Assembly (NCBI RefSeq): GCF_005049235.1 | Contig: NZ_SUMD01000004.1 | Location: 434,001-498,000 of the forward strand | DNA: 64,000 nt | Source: Rhodococcus oryzae | GTDB lineage: Bacteria; Actinomycetota; Actinomycetes; Mycobacteriales; Mycobacteriaceae | Reading direction: 5' to 3' | Shown: one piece after another, positions 55,138 through 63,326 of the stretch | Layout: each line of letters begins with the position of its first letter | How positions within the stretch are numbered: the first letter of the stretch is position 1 | Position numbers and translations under genes: made by a program | The notes under the pieces: model-generated | Seen by the model: only the letters and a program-made list of their open reading frames with translations | Told to the model about the DNA's origin: nothing | Databases searched by the model: none

Positions 55138-56374
55138 GTGGATGTGGACCGTTTCTGCGGAATCGATTGGGCCGATGATCATCACGACATCGCCGTCATC
55201 GACGACACCGGGACTGTGCTGGTCAAGGGACGGGTGAGCAACGACGCGGACGGGTTCGCTCGTCAGCTCGAGATGCTCGCCAACGCCGGTGACAGTCTGG
55301 AGGATCCGATCCCAATCGCGATCGAAACCGATCGCGGCCTGTGGGTCGCAGCCCTGCAGGCAACCGGCCGTGTTGTCTTGCGATCAATCCACTCTCGGCG
55401 TCGCGTTATCGGAGCCAGCGGGCCGTGTCTGGTGCGAAGTCTGATGCGGCGGACGCGGTGATGTTGGCGAACATCCTGCGTCTCGATGCTTCCTCACATC
55501 GGACAATCCCGAAGGACACCGATCTGGCACGCGCGGTGAAGGTTCTCGCCCGCGCCCAACAAGACGCAGTATGGGCGCGGACCGCCCTCGGCAACCAGAT
55601 CCGATCGTTGCTCAAGGACTACTTCCCGGCCGCGTTGATCGCGTTCGACGCGCTCAGTGGCGGTGGCATCACCCGGGCCGACGCGCGGACGGTCCTTCTC
55701 ACAGCTCCGACTCCGGCTGCTGCTGCGAAGCTGACTCCCACCAGGTTGCGGGCATTGTTGAGGAAGGCGGGCCGGCAACGCAATGTCGATGCCGACCCGG
55801 CGCGTTTGCGGGAGGTCTTCCGCGCCGTGCAGTTGCGCCAGACCGAGTTGGTTGAGCACGCAATCGGCATCCAGCTGCAAACGCTCGTTCAGCGTCTCGA
55901 TGCCGCCGGCGCTGCGTCGAGGCTCTGACAGCAGCGACGACCGAGCAAATTGAACGGCATCCCGACGCGGAGATCATCACCAGCTTTCCGGGACTCGCCG
56001 CGGTCAGCGGTGCACGGCTGCTCGCCGAGATCGGTGACGATCGAGCACGATTCGCCGATGCCAGAGGGTTGAAGGCGTATGCCGGCGCATCACCGGTCAC
56101 TCGAGCCAGTGGCAGGAAGACCGTGGTGATGCACCGGCAGATCAAAAACAACCGTCTCGCGTCGGTCGGATCGTTCTGGACGCTCGTCGCGATCCAGAAC
56201 TCACCCGGTGCCCGAGGGCACTACGACCGACGGCGCGCGTCCGGGGACTGGAGCCGACAAGCCCAACGCCACCTGTTCAGCAAACTCCTCAGCCAACTTC
56301 ACGCCTGTTTGAGAACCGGACAGTCATACAACGAGGAGCAAGCCTTCCCGATCAGAACATCAGTAGCTGCATGA
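55138..56374 (+). pseudogene. IS110-family transposase, broken by two frameshifts
   Basis: Three consecutive frames make one transposase. Part 1 (55138 to about 55380) has 'FCGIDWADDHHDIAVIDD' and 'IAIETDRGLWV'. Part 2 (about 55382-55915) starts 'AINPLSASRYRSQ', with 'GAKSDAADAVMLANILRLD'. Part 3 (about 55915-56374) has 'FPGLAAVSGARLLAEIGDD' and 'KAYAGASPVTRASGRK', the Transposase_20 domain. The DEDD residues of the RuvC-like domain are visible in parts 1 and 2. Roughly one base is missing near 55380, and the frame changes again near 55915. Probably inactive unless the shifts are sequencing errors. Confidence 0.85.
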
Positions 56375-56398
56375 TTCGTGCGCGTTCCATGCCGCGGC

Positions 56399-57046
56399 CT
56401 ACGGGTGGAATCCCATGGTTGACTCGTTGCCGTTGTGGTCGTCCTCAACCACCGTGGTTCTCGACAGTCGTACGCCGAGCATGGTGACGATGACTGCAGC
56501 GAGAGCGCCGACAACGAGCCCTATCGTGGGGAAAGTGAGGTATGTCGGCGCCAAATCCACATGCAAGGGTGCCCCTTCGATCGCGTATGGATCGGACGAA
56601 GGTGTCGTTGACGCCGTTACCAGCAGCGCCGGCGGGTAGATGACACTCGCGGCGGTGACGACGAGTCCAACGAGAAGCCCCGTGACACAGATGAACGGAA
56701 CTGCCAGCCAACCCCCGGATCTCCCATTCCAGATCCACTGCAGTCCACAGAGCGACGCGAACGCGCCGATCAGCGCCCCGACCACCGCGCCCAGCACCGG
56801 CAGCAAGAGCGCCATAGGCATCCATGCTGGCCCGGCGAGATACACGAAGTGGTCGAACACGATCATGAGTCCCGGCTCGGAGCTCGGGGGTCTCAATTCA
56901 GGTGGTACTGGCGCGTGCTCGAGAGCGCCATACGGGGCGGTCGAGCGCCATCCAGGAATCCCCACCGCACCGACGGCCAGTCCAAAGGCGGCGAACCACG
57001 CAACAGTTCCGAACGATAGGTGTCGCCGACTCTTCACTTCCGTCAC
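56399..57046 (-). CDS. integral membrane protein of unknown function
   Basis: 215 aa with four hydrophobic segments (about 12-30, 73-97, 108-130, 165-190). An extracytoplasmic loop between the first two is Pro-rich ('PYGALEHAPVPPELRPPSSE'), and the tail is acidic and hydrophilic. ATG at 57046. No family recognised. It lies directly beside the IS110 remnant in the accessory segment. Codon use and helix pattern support a real gene. Confidence 0.65.
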   Translation of the reverse strand: MTEVKSRRHLSFGTVAWFAAFGLAVGAVGIPGWRSTAPYGALEHAPVPPELRPPSSEPGLMIVFDHFVYLAGPAWMPMALLLPVLGAVVGALIGAFASLCGLQWIWNGRSGGWLAVPFICVTGLLVGLVVTAASVIYPPALLVTASTTPSSDPYAIEGAPLHVDLAPTYLTFPTIGLVVGALAAVIVTMLGVRLSRTTVVEDDHNGNESTMGFHP

Positions 57047-57245
57047 GCTCTAATCATGCAGGGCTGCATCTTGTGTGGGCGCTCGACTTGACGCTTAGCG
57101 AACTGAGATGTCTGTGTGCCCGTCAGAACGAACTGCGTTCGAACAGGGCTGCCTGGCGTGATGCGGGCCGGCAAGGGAAGTACCGGTCCGCTCCTCGCTG
57201 GACAGCCGCCGTTGATGCCCTGGCCAGAACCGACACTTGAGAAAT

Positions 57246-57389
57246 CTAGGGATGATCCTCGGGTTGCCCGCGGGACATCCACTTCTCATCCGATTCTCCG
57301 CGCCCTGGTCTATCCAGCCGTTCGATGAGCGCCGTTCCGCCGGCAAGGAGTACGAGAAAGCCAGCAACGAGCGCGATGGCGACTACCAA
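57246..57389 (-). CDS. 47-aa single-pass membrane protein
   Basis: TTG start at 57389 with AGGGGGA 5 nt upstream. One hydrophobic helix ('VVAIALVAGFLVLLAGGTAL'), then a charged tail ('IERLDRPGRGESDEKWMSRG' ...). Typical small bitopic membrane protein; no family recognised. It follows the 89-aa membrane protein gene on the same strand. The region 57047-57245 shows nothing convincing. Confidence 0.5.
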   Translation of the reverse strand: MVVAIALVAGFLVLLAGGTALIERLDRPGRGESDEKWMSRGQPEDHP

Positions 57390-57511
57390 TTTTGTCCCCC
57401 TGTGGACTACCTGCAGCGGTGTGCAGGTCTACTACGCGGACCACCCCGGCCGCATTCCCCGGTCCGGAGGCTACCAACTAGTTCGCCGCCGCAACGAGGG
57501 CTTTGGAGTAT

Positions 57512-57781
57512 TCATCCGGCCTTGGACCACCCACTACGCGGTGAGCGGCACCGTCTGCTCACATCTCGGCGTGACATCCGAGGAAGTAGGAACTTTTCTC
57601 CCAGCATGACAAGCACGACACCAATCCCAACCCCGATGACCCGTCCCGACCACGAGGTATCTATGACGCTGGATGCAACGGCAAGCGCGATGCCGAGGAC
57701 GACAATCGTGCCATCCCAATACGGGTTCCGGCGTTGCCGATCGACCTGCCGGTGATCGACTGGATTCATCGGTTCAGTCAC
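57512..57781 (-). CDS. 89-aa membrane protein of unknown function
   Basis: GTG start at 57781 with AAAGGAAGG 7 nt upstream. Hydrophilic N-terminus ('TEPMNPVDHRQVDRQRRNPY'), two hydrophobic helices ('GTIVVLGIALAVASSVI' and 'VIGVGIGVVLVMLGEKFLL'), then a basic tail. No family recognised; in the accessory segment. The 414 bases 57782-58195 up to the secreted protein have no gene; the part after 57980 is clearly AT-rich and probably holds the promoter of the next operon. Confidence 0.5.
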   Translation of the reverse strand: MTEPMNPVDHRQVDRQRRNPYWDGTIVVLGIALAVASSVIDTSWSGRVIGVGIGVVLVMLGEKFLLPRMSRRDVSRRCRSPRSGWSKAG

Positions 57782-58195
57782 TGCATCGCCTTCCTTTCCC
57801 GATAGCGCCAGACGCGACACTACGAGCAACTCTCCTATCCCAACGAAAACTCCGTTGGACGCGGCCCTAGGTGTGCCCGGCCACGCCCCGATCAGCCGAC
57901 TGCTACCAACATGATGGCCGGCCGGGCGCCCTGGCCGTTGCGGGATGCGACTCCTGGCTCGCAACCAGCCCGAGGCCGCCACCTATTTACAAATATTGTT
58001 AGGTTGTCAGATTTCTGCCTTTACTACATTCCCATGCTGGTTGACGCACATTTTTGGAATGCTAACAAGATAACCCGCATATGGATTTCGAAAATGCATC
58101 CCCTATTCCGGGTTGGCCATTGACGCAAAAACCCGAATGAAGCATCCTTGGCTCGAGCGGAGATAAGTCCGCCAACCCGCCAACCAGGGAGATCC

Positions 58196-59002
58196 ATGAA
58201 GGTTCGTTCTCGTGTCGCGTTGACCACTATTGCAATGGCCGCAATTCTCCCTCTTGGCGGAGTTGCAAATGCTGCGCCGTCCACTCCTGGTGAAGAGATT
58301 CAGGGGACCGGAACAGATGGTTCACAAATCAGCTGGCAAATCCCCAACGACGGCCTTGCCAAACGAGGCGGCGCTACACCATCGCTCGACACCCTCCCTG
58401 GCGCTTCAACGTCGTTCGACACCAAGACTGGCCCGAACGGCGAGGTCTCGACCACGATCACCATCCCCGACGCGGCGGCGCCGAGCCGCTACGAATTCCC
58501 CCTTAACCTGCCGGCCGGCTTCACCACCGATCCTCAGGAAGATGGGTCGATCACCGTGAACAACGCCGCCGGCCTCCCGGTCGGCAGCTTCGCGAAGCCA
58601 TGGGCGACCGATGCGAACGGTGGCACGATCTCCACTTCGCTGAAAGTAGAAGGAAACAGTCTCGTTCAGCACGTCGACTTCACCGAGGAAACAGCCTTCC
58701 CCGTGACCGCCGATCCCTCCTGGAACTGGGGATGGGTGTCCGGCCACATCTATCTCAACAAGCATGAGACTGGCCTGATGGCGGTAGGGGCAGGCGCGGC
58801 CAGCTGGCTTCCGAATCCGGGCGCGATGTGGGGCGGGCGGACACTTGCCGCCATTGCCTCGACGGCCACGGCAACCGGTCAGTGCGTTCAGTTCAAGGTA
58901 GGCTTCGGCCTTGGCGGACTCCCGTTGCTGCCCGGCTCCCCGCTTCCGTTCGGTGCCGGCATTCTGGGTGTCGACTACTACTCGGGTGGGTACTGCAGCT
59001 GA
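58196..59002 (+). CDS. secreted bacteriocin/toxin-like protein with Gly-rich C-terminus
   Basis: 268 aa. Signal peptide residues 1-26 (basic start, 'VALTTIAMAAILPLGGVANA', cut before 'APSTPG'). Residues about 30-175 form a beta-rich domain with 'PSRYEFPLNLPAGFTTDP', 'GSFAKPWATDANGG' and the closing 'AFPVTADPSWNWGW'. The last 90 residues are hydrophobic and Gly/Pro-rich with only two cysteines (230 and 267), likely a disulfide, and resemble a membrane-active peptide region. AGGGAG precedes ATG 58196. Its stop overlaps the next gene's start. A secreted toxin with immunity partner is inferred from this layout. Confidence 0.7.
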   Translation: MKVRSRVALTTIAMAAILPLGGVANAAPSTPGEEIQGTGTDGSQISWQIPNDGLAKRGGATPSLDTLPGASTSFDTKTGPNGEVSTTITIPDAAAPSRYEFPLNLPAGFTTDPQEDGSITVNNAAGLPVGSFAKPWATDANGGTISTSLKVEGNSLVQHVDFTEETAFPVTADPSWNWGWVSGHIYLNKHETGLMAVGAGAASWLPNPGAMWGGRTLAAIASTATATGQCVQFKVGFGLGGLPLLPGSPLPFGAGILGVDYYSGGYCS

Positions 59003-59271
59003 TGTGGATCATCATCACGATGGCCGTCGTGGCCGTGATCGTCTACACGATCGCGGCCACGGCGGCCCGTTGGTTGGAGCGGCCGACTACGGCAACCGTT
59101 GTCCGGTTCGGTGGTTGGGCTGTGCTCGTTGCGACGATCGCCGTCCTCGCGTGGGTGGCGTCGTATGCGAGCACAGACGCGCTGTTGGGTCTGGTTATCG
59201 GCGCTATTGTGGCACCCATTCTTGTCGGGAAGATCTGGGCCAGAATGAACTCGCGCGAGGATGCTAGATAG
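59002..59271 (+). CDS. small three-helix membrane protein, candidate immunity protein
   Basis: 89 aa. Three hydrophobic segments (about 2-22, 36-53, 57-79) and a short charged tail ('ARMNSREDAR'). Start codon overlaps the secreted protein's stop (TGATG), so translation is coupled, as often seen for toxin and immunity genes. No family recognised. Confidence 0.65.
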   Translation: MWIIITMAVVAVIVYTIAATAARWLERPTTATVVRFGGWAVLVATIAVLAWVASYASTDALLGLVIGAIVAPILVGKIWARMNSREDAR

Positions 59272-59321
59272 TCCGGAGTCCCCGTCCCGGCTCTGAATAT
59301 GGAGTGCAATTCGCACGACTA

Positions 59322-59336
59322 ACAACCTGAGGTTGT
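59322..59336. promoter_or_regulatory. 15-bp perfect palindrome after the immunity-like gene
   Basis: ACAACCT-g-AGGTTGT, 50 nt downstream of the 89-aa gene. It could be an operator for the RHH-like gene at 59537 or part of a terminator. The rest of 59272-59536 is AT-rich with repeated ATGC units around 59396-59430. Confidence 0.45.
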
Positions 59337-59536
59337 GAATATCGGCCGTAAATCCGTAAATCAGCGGCGCCGTTGACGTGACTGACCAGCCTCCATCATG
59401 CATGCATACATGCGATATTTGGCATGCGATCTCACCGCTAGATACTCGCAGGTAACTTTCGAAGACAATGCCCCCGAAATGCACTAGGATTGCATGCTCT
59501 AAGTATCTAAATTTACAAGTCAGACACGGAGTGCAA

Positions 59537-59842
59537 GTGGGGATCAGCGGGGGGTCACATCTACCAAATGCAGACAAGGGAACATCTAGCCACCTCTTTG
59601 GATCCCATCGAGGCGAACTACAGCCATATACGGCGCTACCTACCGTCCAAGGGGGACCGCAACGGTCACCTCAACCGGAGGATCGATCGCTGAAGGGCGC
59701 GACGCTTGCGCCCTTCGGGACTCGGCTCCCTATCGAGGTACAGCGCCAACTGAAGATGACTTGCGCAGCCAAGGGCCTCCGCATGCAGGACGCAGTGCTC
59801 GACGCCGTTCGAGACTGGTTGATGCGTCAGGAGTCACGGTAG
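59537..59842 (+). CDS. ribbon-helix-helix-like small DNA-binding protein
   Basis: About 101 aa from GTG 59537 (GGAG 7-8 nt upstream; other starts are possible). A polar, probably disordered N-terminus of about 60 residues is followed by 'GTRLPIEVQRQLKMTCAAKG' and 'MQDAVLDAVRDWLMRQ', the strand-helix-helix pattern of RHH/ParG-like proteins. Such proteins act as partition factors or antitoxins, often on plasmids and islands. No toxin partner is obvious; the following gene encodes a membrane protein. Confidence 0.6.
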   Translation: MGISGGSHLPNADKGTSSHLFGSHRGELQPYTALPTVQGGPQRSPQPEDRSLKGATLAPFGTRLPIEVQRQLKMTCAAKGLRMQDAVLDAVRDWLMRQESR

Positions 59843-59846
59843 CCAC

Positions 59847-60032
59847 ATGAGGATCAACGAGCGGCAGGCATTGACCGCAGGACTCCTCCTGTCCATGATC
59901 CTTGGCGTCGTTTTCGGTGCCTCGGCTGGTAGTTGGACCAAAGGAACCGTGACCCTGTTGGTTTGCGTGGTTGCCACCGGACTGGCGTTCCTGGTCCTCC
60001 GGGCCGTTTACAAGAACCGGCCGCAGGTTTGA
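59847..60032 (+). CDS. 61-aa two-helix membrane protein
   Basis: Two hydrophobic helices ('LTAGLLLSMILGVVFGASAG' and 'GTVTLLVCVVATGLAFLVLR') with a short basic end. It starts 4 nt after the RHH-like gene, so probably co-transcribed. No family recognised. Confidence 0.55.
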   Translation: MRINERQALTAGLLLSMILGVVFGASAGSWTKGTVTLLVCVVATGLAFLVLRAVYKNRPQV

Positions 60033-60054
60033 CGCCTACGAGATGAGGGATCGC

Positions 60055-60074
60055 GCGCCTTCTCGGCAAGGCGC
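60055..60074 (+). terminator. intrinsic terminator-like hairpin
   Basis: GCGCCTT (60055-60061) and AAGGCGC (60068-60074) with a 6-nt loop, followed by ATCTTT, 22 nt after the 61-aa gene. Bases 60075-60239 hold no gene. Confidence 0.5.
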
Positions 60075-60239
60075 ATCTTTGCTGGGCTAAGCGCGGCGGC
60101 AGTCCCACAAATGGACCGCTTCGTTGCCGGATTCTGCCGCCCCTCCGGAGCGGGGCAGTGCTGCCGACAAATGCATTGCGCAAGTGACTGCGATCAATGG
60201 CGACAGTCGGGGGCGACGAACCGATCTCTCGTTCGTTCG

Positions 60240-60692
60240 TTAGCCCCCGAGCCGGTCCGTGTCTGTGACGTTCGCGAGCCGCACCTGCCCCTTGGCCACC
60301 AGGCGGTCCCGCTCGTCCACCACGGCGACCTGCCACAGCTGTTGCGTGCGGCCACGGTGCACCGGCGTCGCCTCCGCGAAGAGGACGCCATCGCGGGTGG
60401 CCCGCAGGAAGTCGGTGTTGTTGTTGACGCCGACCACATGCCCCCGGTCACCCAGCCAGATGCTGCCCGCGATGCTTGCGAGCGTCTCGACGACGGCGCA
60501 GTGCACGCCGCCGTTCATGATGCCCGCCGGCTGGTACAGCTCGGGACGGACGGTCCACTTGGCCCGGACCCGGTCGCCGCTGAGTTCGGTGTACTCGAGC
60601 CCCAGCACCTCACCGAATCCCTTGTTGAGGAACGGGGTTGCGGCCGCGGGGTCCATCCCGGACAGATCGCTCATCGAGGACACGTTGCTCAT
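60240..60692 (-). CDS. PaaI-family hotdog thioesterase
   Basis: 150 aa from ATG 60692 (GGAG 7 nt upstream; a GTG at 60698 is the alternative). Hotdog fold with 'GIMNGGVHCAVVETLASIAG' (about 57-76), the conserved Asn/His-Gly and catalytic Glu region, and 'VVGVNNNTDFLRATRDG'. Such enzymes cleave acyl-CoA; the 1,4-dihydroxy-2-naphthoyl-CoA hydrolase of menaquinone synthesis belongs here, but the substrate cannot be fixed from sequence. Confidence 0.88.
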   Translation of the reverse strand: MSNVSSMSDLSGMDPAAATPFLNKGFGEVLGLEYTELSGDRVRAKWTVRPELYQPAGIMNGGVHCAVVETLASIAGSIWLGDRGHVVGVNNNTDFLRATRDGVLFAEATPVHRGRTQQLWQVAVVDERDRLVAKGQVRLANVTDTDRLGG

Positions 60693-60744
60693 CTTCACAC
60701 TCCATCGTTGCCGGTCGAGTGAATGTACCTTTCGCCCGAAATGC

Positions 60745-60780
60745 CGACGGGCCCCGCACCCGAAGGTGTGGGGCCCGTCG
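60745..60780. terminator. strong hairpin terminator
   Basis: A 16-bp stem (one G-T wobble) with a CGAA tetraloop: CGACGGGCCCCGCACC at 60745-60760 pairs with 60765-60780. It lies between the iron-regulated 258-aa gene and the thioesterase gene, both on the minus strand, and separates their transcription. Confidence 0.75.
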
Positions 60781-60854
60781 TGGGGAAGGACCGGGAGTCT
60801 CTGCAGCCCTCAGGACTCCGGCGCGGTCCGATCATTCACGTTCCGAGAACGACT

Positions 60855-60873
60855 ATAGGCAAGCCTGGCCTAA
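60855..60873 (-). promoter_or_regulatory. IdeR/DtxR-like iron box over a stop codon
   Basis: On the minus strand it begins TTAGGCCAGGCTTGCCTA, matching TTAGGTTAGGCTAACCTAA at about 14 of 19 positions and symmetric (TAGGC...GCCTA). It covers the TAG of the 258-aa gene. No obvious target: the thioesterase lies 160 nt further, beyond the terminator. Confidence 0.45.
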
Positions 60874-61646
60874 CTTGCAAGCGCAGCGACGCCGCGGCGA
60901 AAAGCTGCCCGGTCGGCACGCGCCCGGACCGGCACCCCGGCACCCTCAAAGGCGTCGAGCAGGCCCTGCCCCCGGCGCATCGCGGCGGACTCGCCCACGC
61001 CGCCGAGAATGGGAACAAGCGTGGCGGCACCGAGGATCGCCTCACCGACCATGGCCCACAAGCGCGATCGATCGAGCGGCACGATCAGGTCCAGCGCATC
61101 GAAGAACGCGACCAGCGCGGTGTGGCAGCGGTGCGCGGTCCACACCAGCAGAGCGCCCTCGCACGGCAACGTCACCGCGGCACGCGTCCCGGCCCAGCGA
61201 TCACCCGGCAGCACCCGCAGCACCGGATCGCTCACCCCGGCCCAGTCGATGCAGCCGTCGCTGTCCATGTGCAACCACAGGTTCTCGAGACCCGGATCCC
61301 AGGCGCGCCCCTCCAACACCACCAGCGACGCCACCCGGCCGATCACCGCGTGGATGAGCGCGGTCGCGACCGAGGCGGCCGCCGCCTCCGGATCGCAGAG
61401 GTCGGCCAGCGCCCGCTCGACCATCCGCTCGAGGCGATCGCCGTGAATCCCCTCGACGGCAGACCACCAGCGACGCTTGCCCTGGTCGGCCATCAGAGCG
61501 ACGGCATACACCCGCGGGTACTCCGGATAGACGCCCCGGAGTCGGAGACAGGAGTCGTCGAGCGCGGCGGCCGGGTCGTTCCCCACCGGTTTCACCGAAA
61601 CGGCGGTCGATGACACTGCGAACGGGGGCGCTGCGATGGATGACAC
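60870..61646 (-). CDS. iron-regulated protein of unknown function near siderophore transport
   Basis: 258 aa, soluble. GTG at 61646 with AGGAG 6 nt upstream. Sequence features: 'WWSAVEGIHGDRLERMVERA', 'NLWLHMDSDGCIDWAGVSDP', 'PCEGALLVWTAHRCHTALVA'. An IdeR box lies 81 nt upstream. The position suggests a siderophore-iron reductase or utilisation protein, but the C-terminal cysteine cluster of FhuF-type reductases is absent, so function is open. Confidence 0.75.
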   Translation of the reverse strand: MSSIAAPPFAVSSTAVSVKPVGNDPAAALDDSCLRLRGVYPEYPRVYAVALMADQGKRRWWSAVEGIHGDRLERMVERALADLCDPEAAAASVATALIHAVIGRVASLVVLEGRAWDPGLENLWLHMDSDGCIDWAGVSDPVLRVLPGDRWAGTRAAVTLPCEGALLVWTAHRCHTALVAFFDALDLIVPLDRSRLWAMVGEAILGAATLVPILGGVGESAAMRRGQGLLDAFEGAGVPVRARADRAAFRRGVAALAS

Positions 61647-61726
61647 TGCTCACTCCTGGGTCGGCGACATTCGGACATCTCGTCGAGATCAACTACAGGG
61701 CGACCGCTTGCGGGTCGACCGCGAAT

Positions 61727-61745
61727 GTAGGTTAGCCTAACCATT
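61727..61745 (-). promoter_or_regulatory. IdeR/DtxR iron box of the 258-aa gene
   Basis: Minus-strand GGTTAGGCTAACCTA is identical to the 15-base core of the DtxR/IdeR consensus. It lies 81-99 nt before the GTG at 61646, in a divergent gap with the FecCD gene. Confidence 0.8.
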
Positions 61746-61782
61746 ACTTGCGGGCGAGCGGGAGCCGGACCCCCGGCCGGGG

Positions 61783-61801
61783 ATAGGGTTCCGTAACCTA
61801 A
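61783..61801 (+). promoter_or_regulatory. IdeR/DtxR-like iron box of the siderophore permease operon
   Basis: ATAGGGTTCCGTAACCTAA agrees with the iron-box consensus at 13 of 19 positions, with a perfect right half (TAACCTAA). 41 nt before the RDD-FecCD start. Paired with the divergent box at 61727. Confidence 0.65.
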
Positions 61802-61841
61802 TCTCGCAAGCTTGCGCCTCGCCGATCAGGAGCCCCCGACC

Positions 61842-63326
61842 GTGACGTCCACCCCCACACCCGGTTCGGTCGCCGCTCGCCCCGGGCCGACCGAGACCCG
61901 GGGGACCCACCCGACCGAGATCTACGGTTCGCTGGAGGTCCCGACCGGTCCGGCACCGCTGCAACGCCGGCTGCTCGCCACCCTCGCGGACCTCGGCGTG
62001 GTCGCCCTCCCCCTGGTCATCGGCTGGTTCATCGTCGACTCCCTGCGCGACGACAACGGCGGCGGCCAGATGGATCGCGCGGTCTTCGGCGGCGTCGCGC
62101 TGATCACCGCCGCCGCCCTGCTCGTCTGGAACCGCGGCAGCAGGGAAGGCGCCACGGGCCAGAGCGTCGGCAAGGGCTGGCTGGGCCTCGTCACCCGGGA
62201 CGCCGAGTCCGGTCAGCCGCTGGGCACCCGCCGGGCCCTGCTCCCCCGCACCGGCTCCGAGGTCGTCCGGCTCAAGACCGCGGTCGCGGAGGGTTTCACC
62301 CCGATCCGCCGCGACACCTCGATGGCCGCGATCCGCAAGCGCCGACTGCTCGGACTCGCCCTCCTGGTGCTGCTGCTCGCGGCGGCCGCGCTCGCCAGCG
62401 TCGCCGTCGGCGCCCGGCCGATGACCTTCGCCGAGATCTTCCACGCGCTGTTCACCCCGACCGGGCTCGACACCGACCTGGTGGTGCGGACCCTGCGCGT
62501 GCCGCGCACGGCCCTCGGGATCGCCGTCGGCATCGCGCTCGGCATCGCGGGCGCGCTCATCCAGGGCCACACCCGTAACCCGCTCGCCGACGCGGGCCTG
62601 CTCGGCCTCAACGGCGGCGCCGCGTTCTTCGTGGTGCTCTCGATCTACATGTTCGGGCTGGCCGGACCGAACGAGTACCTCTGGTTCGCCTTCGCCGGGT
62701 CCCTCGCCGCGAGCATCGTCGTATTCGGCATCTCGTCGATCGGCAACGGCAGATCGAGCCCACTGAGCCTCGCGCTCGCCGGTGCCGCAGTGGCGATGTT
62801 CCTCAGCGCCATGACGAACACCGTCATCCTGCTCGACCAGACCAGCCTCGACGGCTACCGGTTCTGGGTCGTCGGCTCCATCGCCGGGCGCGGACCGGAG
62901 GTGCTCTGGCAGGTGCTGCCGTTCCTGGTCATCGGCGCGCTGATCGCGATGGCGAGCACCCCGAGCCTGAACGTGCTCAGCCTCGGCGACGACGTCGCCC
63001 GCGGCCTCGGCACCAACATCGTGTTGAGCCGGACGATCGGCATCATCGCGATCACCCTGCTCACCGGCGCCGCCACCGCCGCCTGTGGCCCGATCGCCTT
63101 CGTCGGACTGGTGGTACCCCATGTCGCCCGGTCGATCACCGGACCGGACTACCGCTGGCTGGTGCCCTATGCCGGCATCATCGGGGCGATCATGGTCCTG
63201 CTCGCGGACGTGATCGGCCGCGTCGTGGTCCGCCCCGGCGAACTCCAGGTGGGCATCGTGTTGGCGCTCTTCGGTGCACCGTTCTTCGTCGCGCTCGTCC
63301 GGCGCAGAAAGCTGGTGTCGCTGTGA
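61842..63326 (+). CDS. RDD domain fused to FecCD-type siderophore permease
   Basis: 494 aa from GTG 61842 (AGGAG 9 nt upstream). Residues about 35-160 form an RDD domain: two hydrophobic helices ('LLATLADLGVVALPLVIGWF', 'GVALITAAALLVWN') and 'GATGQSVGKGWLGLVTRD', plus the N-terminal Arg. Residues about 170-494 are a FecCD permease with 'LRVPRTALGIAVGIALGIAG', 'QGHTRNPLADAGLLGLNGGA' and 'CGPIAFVGLVVPHVARSITG'. It is one half of an ABC importer for iron-siderophores, partnered by the next gene. The fused RDD is unusual for this family. Confidence 0.9.
   Translation: MTSTPTPGSVAARPGPTETRGTHPTEIYGSLEVPTGPAPLQRRLLATLADLGVVALPLVIGWFIVDSLRDDNGGGQMDRAVFGGVALITAAALLVWNRGSREGATGQSVGKGWLGLVTRDAESGQPLGTRRALLPRTGSEVVRLKTAVAEGFTPIRRDTSMAAIRKRRLLGLALLVLLLAAAALASVAVGARPMTFAEIFHALFTPTGLDTDLVVRTLRVPRTALGIAVGIALGIAGALIQGHTRNPLADAGLLGLNGGAAFFVVLSIYMFGLAGPNEYLWFAFAGSLAASIVVFGISSIGNGRSSPLSLALAGAAVAMFLSAMTNTVILLDQTSLDGYRFWVVGSIAGRGPEVLWQVLPFLVIGALIAMASTPSLNVLSLGDDVARGLGTNIVLSRTIGIIAITLLTGAATAACGPIAFVGLVVPHVARSITGPDYRWLVPYAGIIGAIMVLLADVIGRVVVRPGELQVGIVLALFGAPFFVALVRRRKLVSL

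Noticed and set aside
60870-61646. FhuF-type ferric-siderophore reductase
   Set aside because: The family's C-terminal cysteine cluster for a 2Fe-2S centre is not present.
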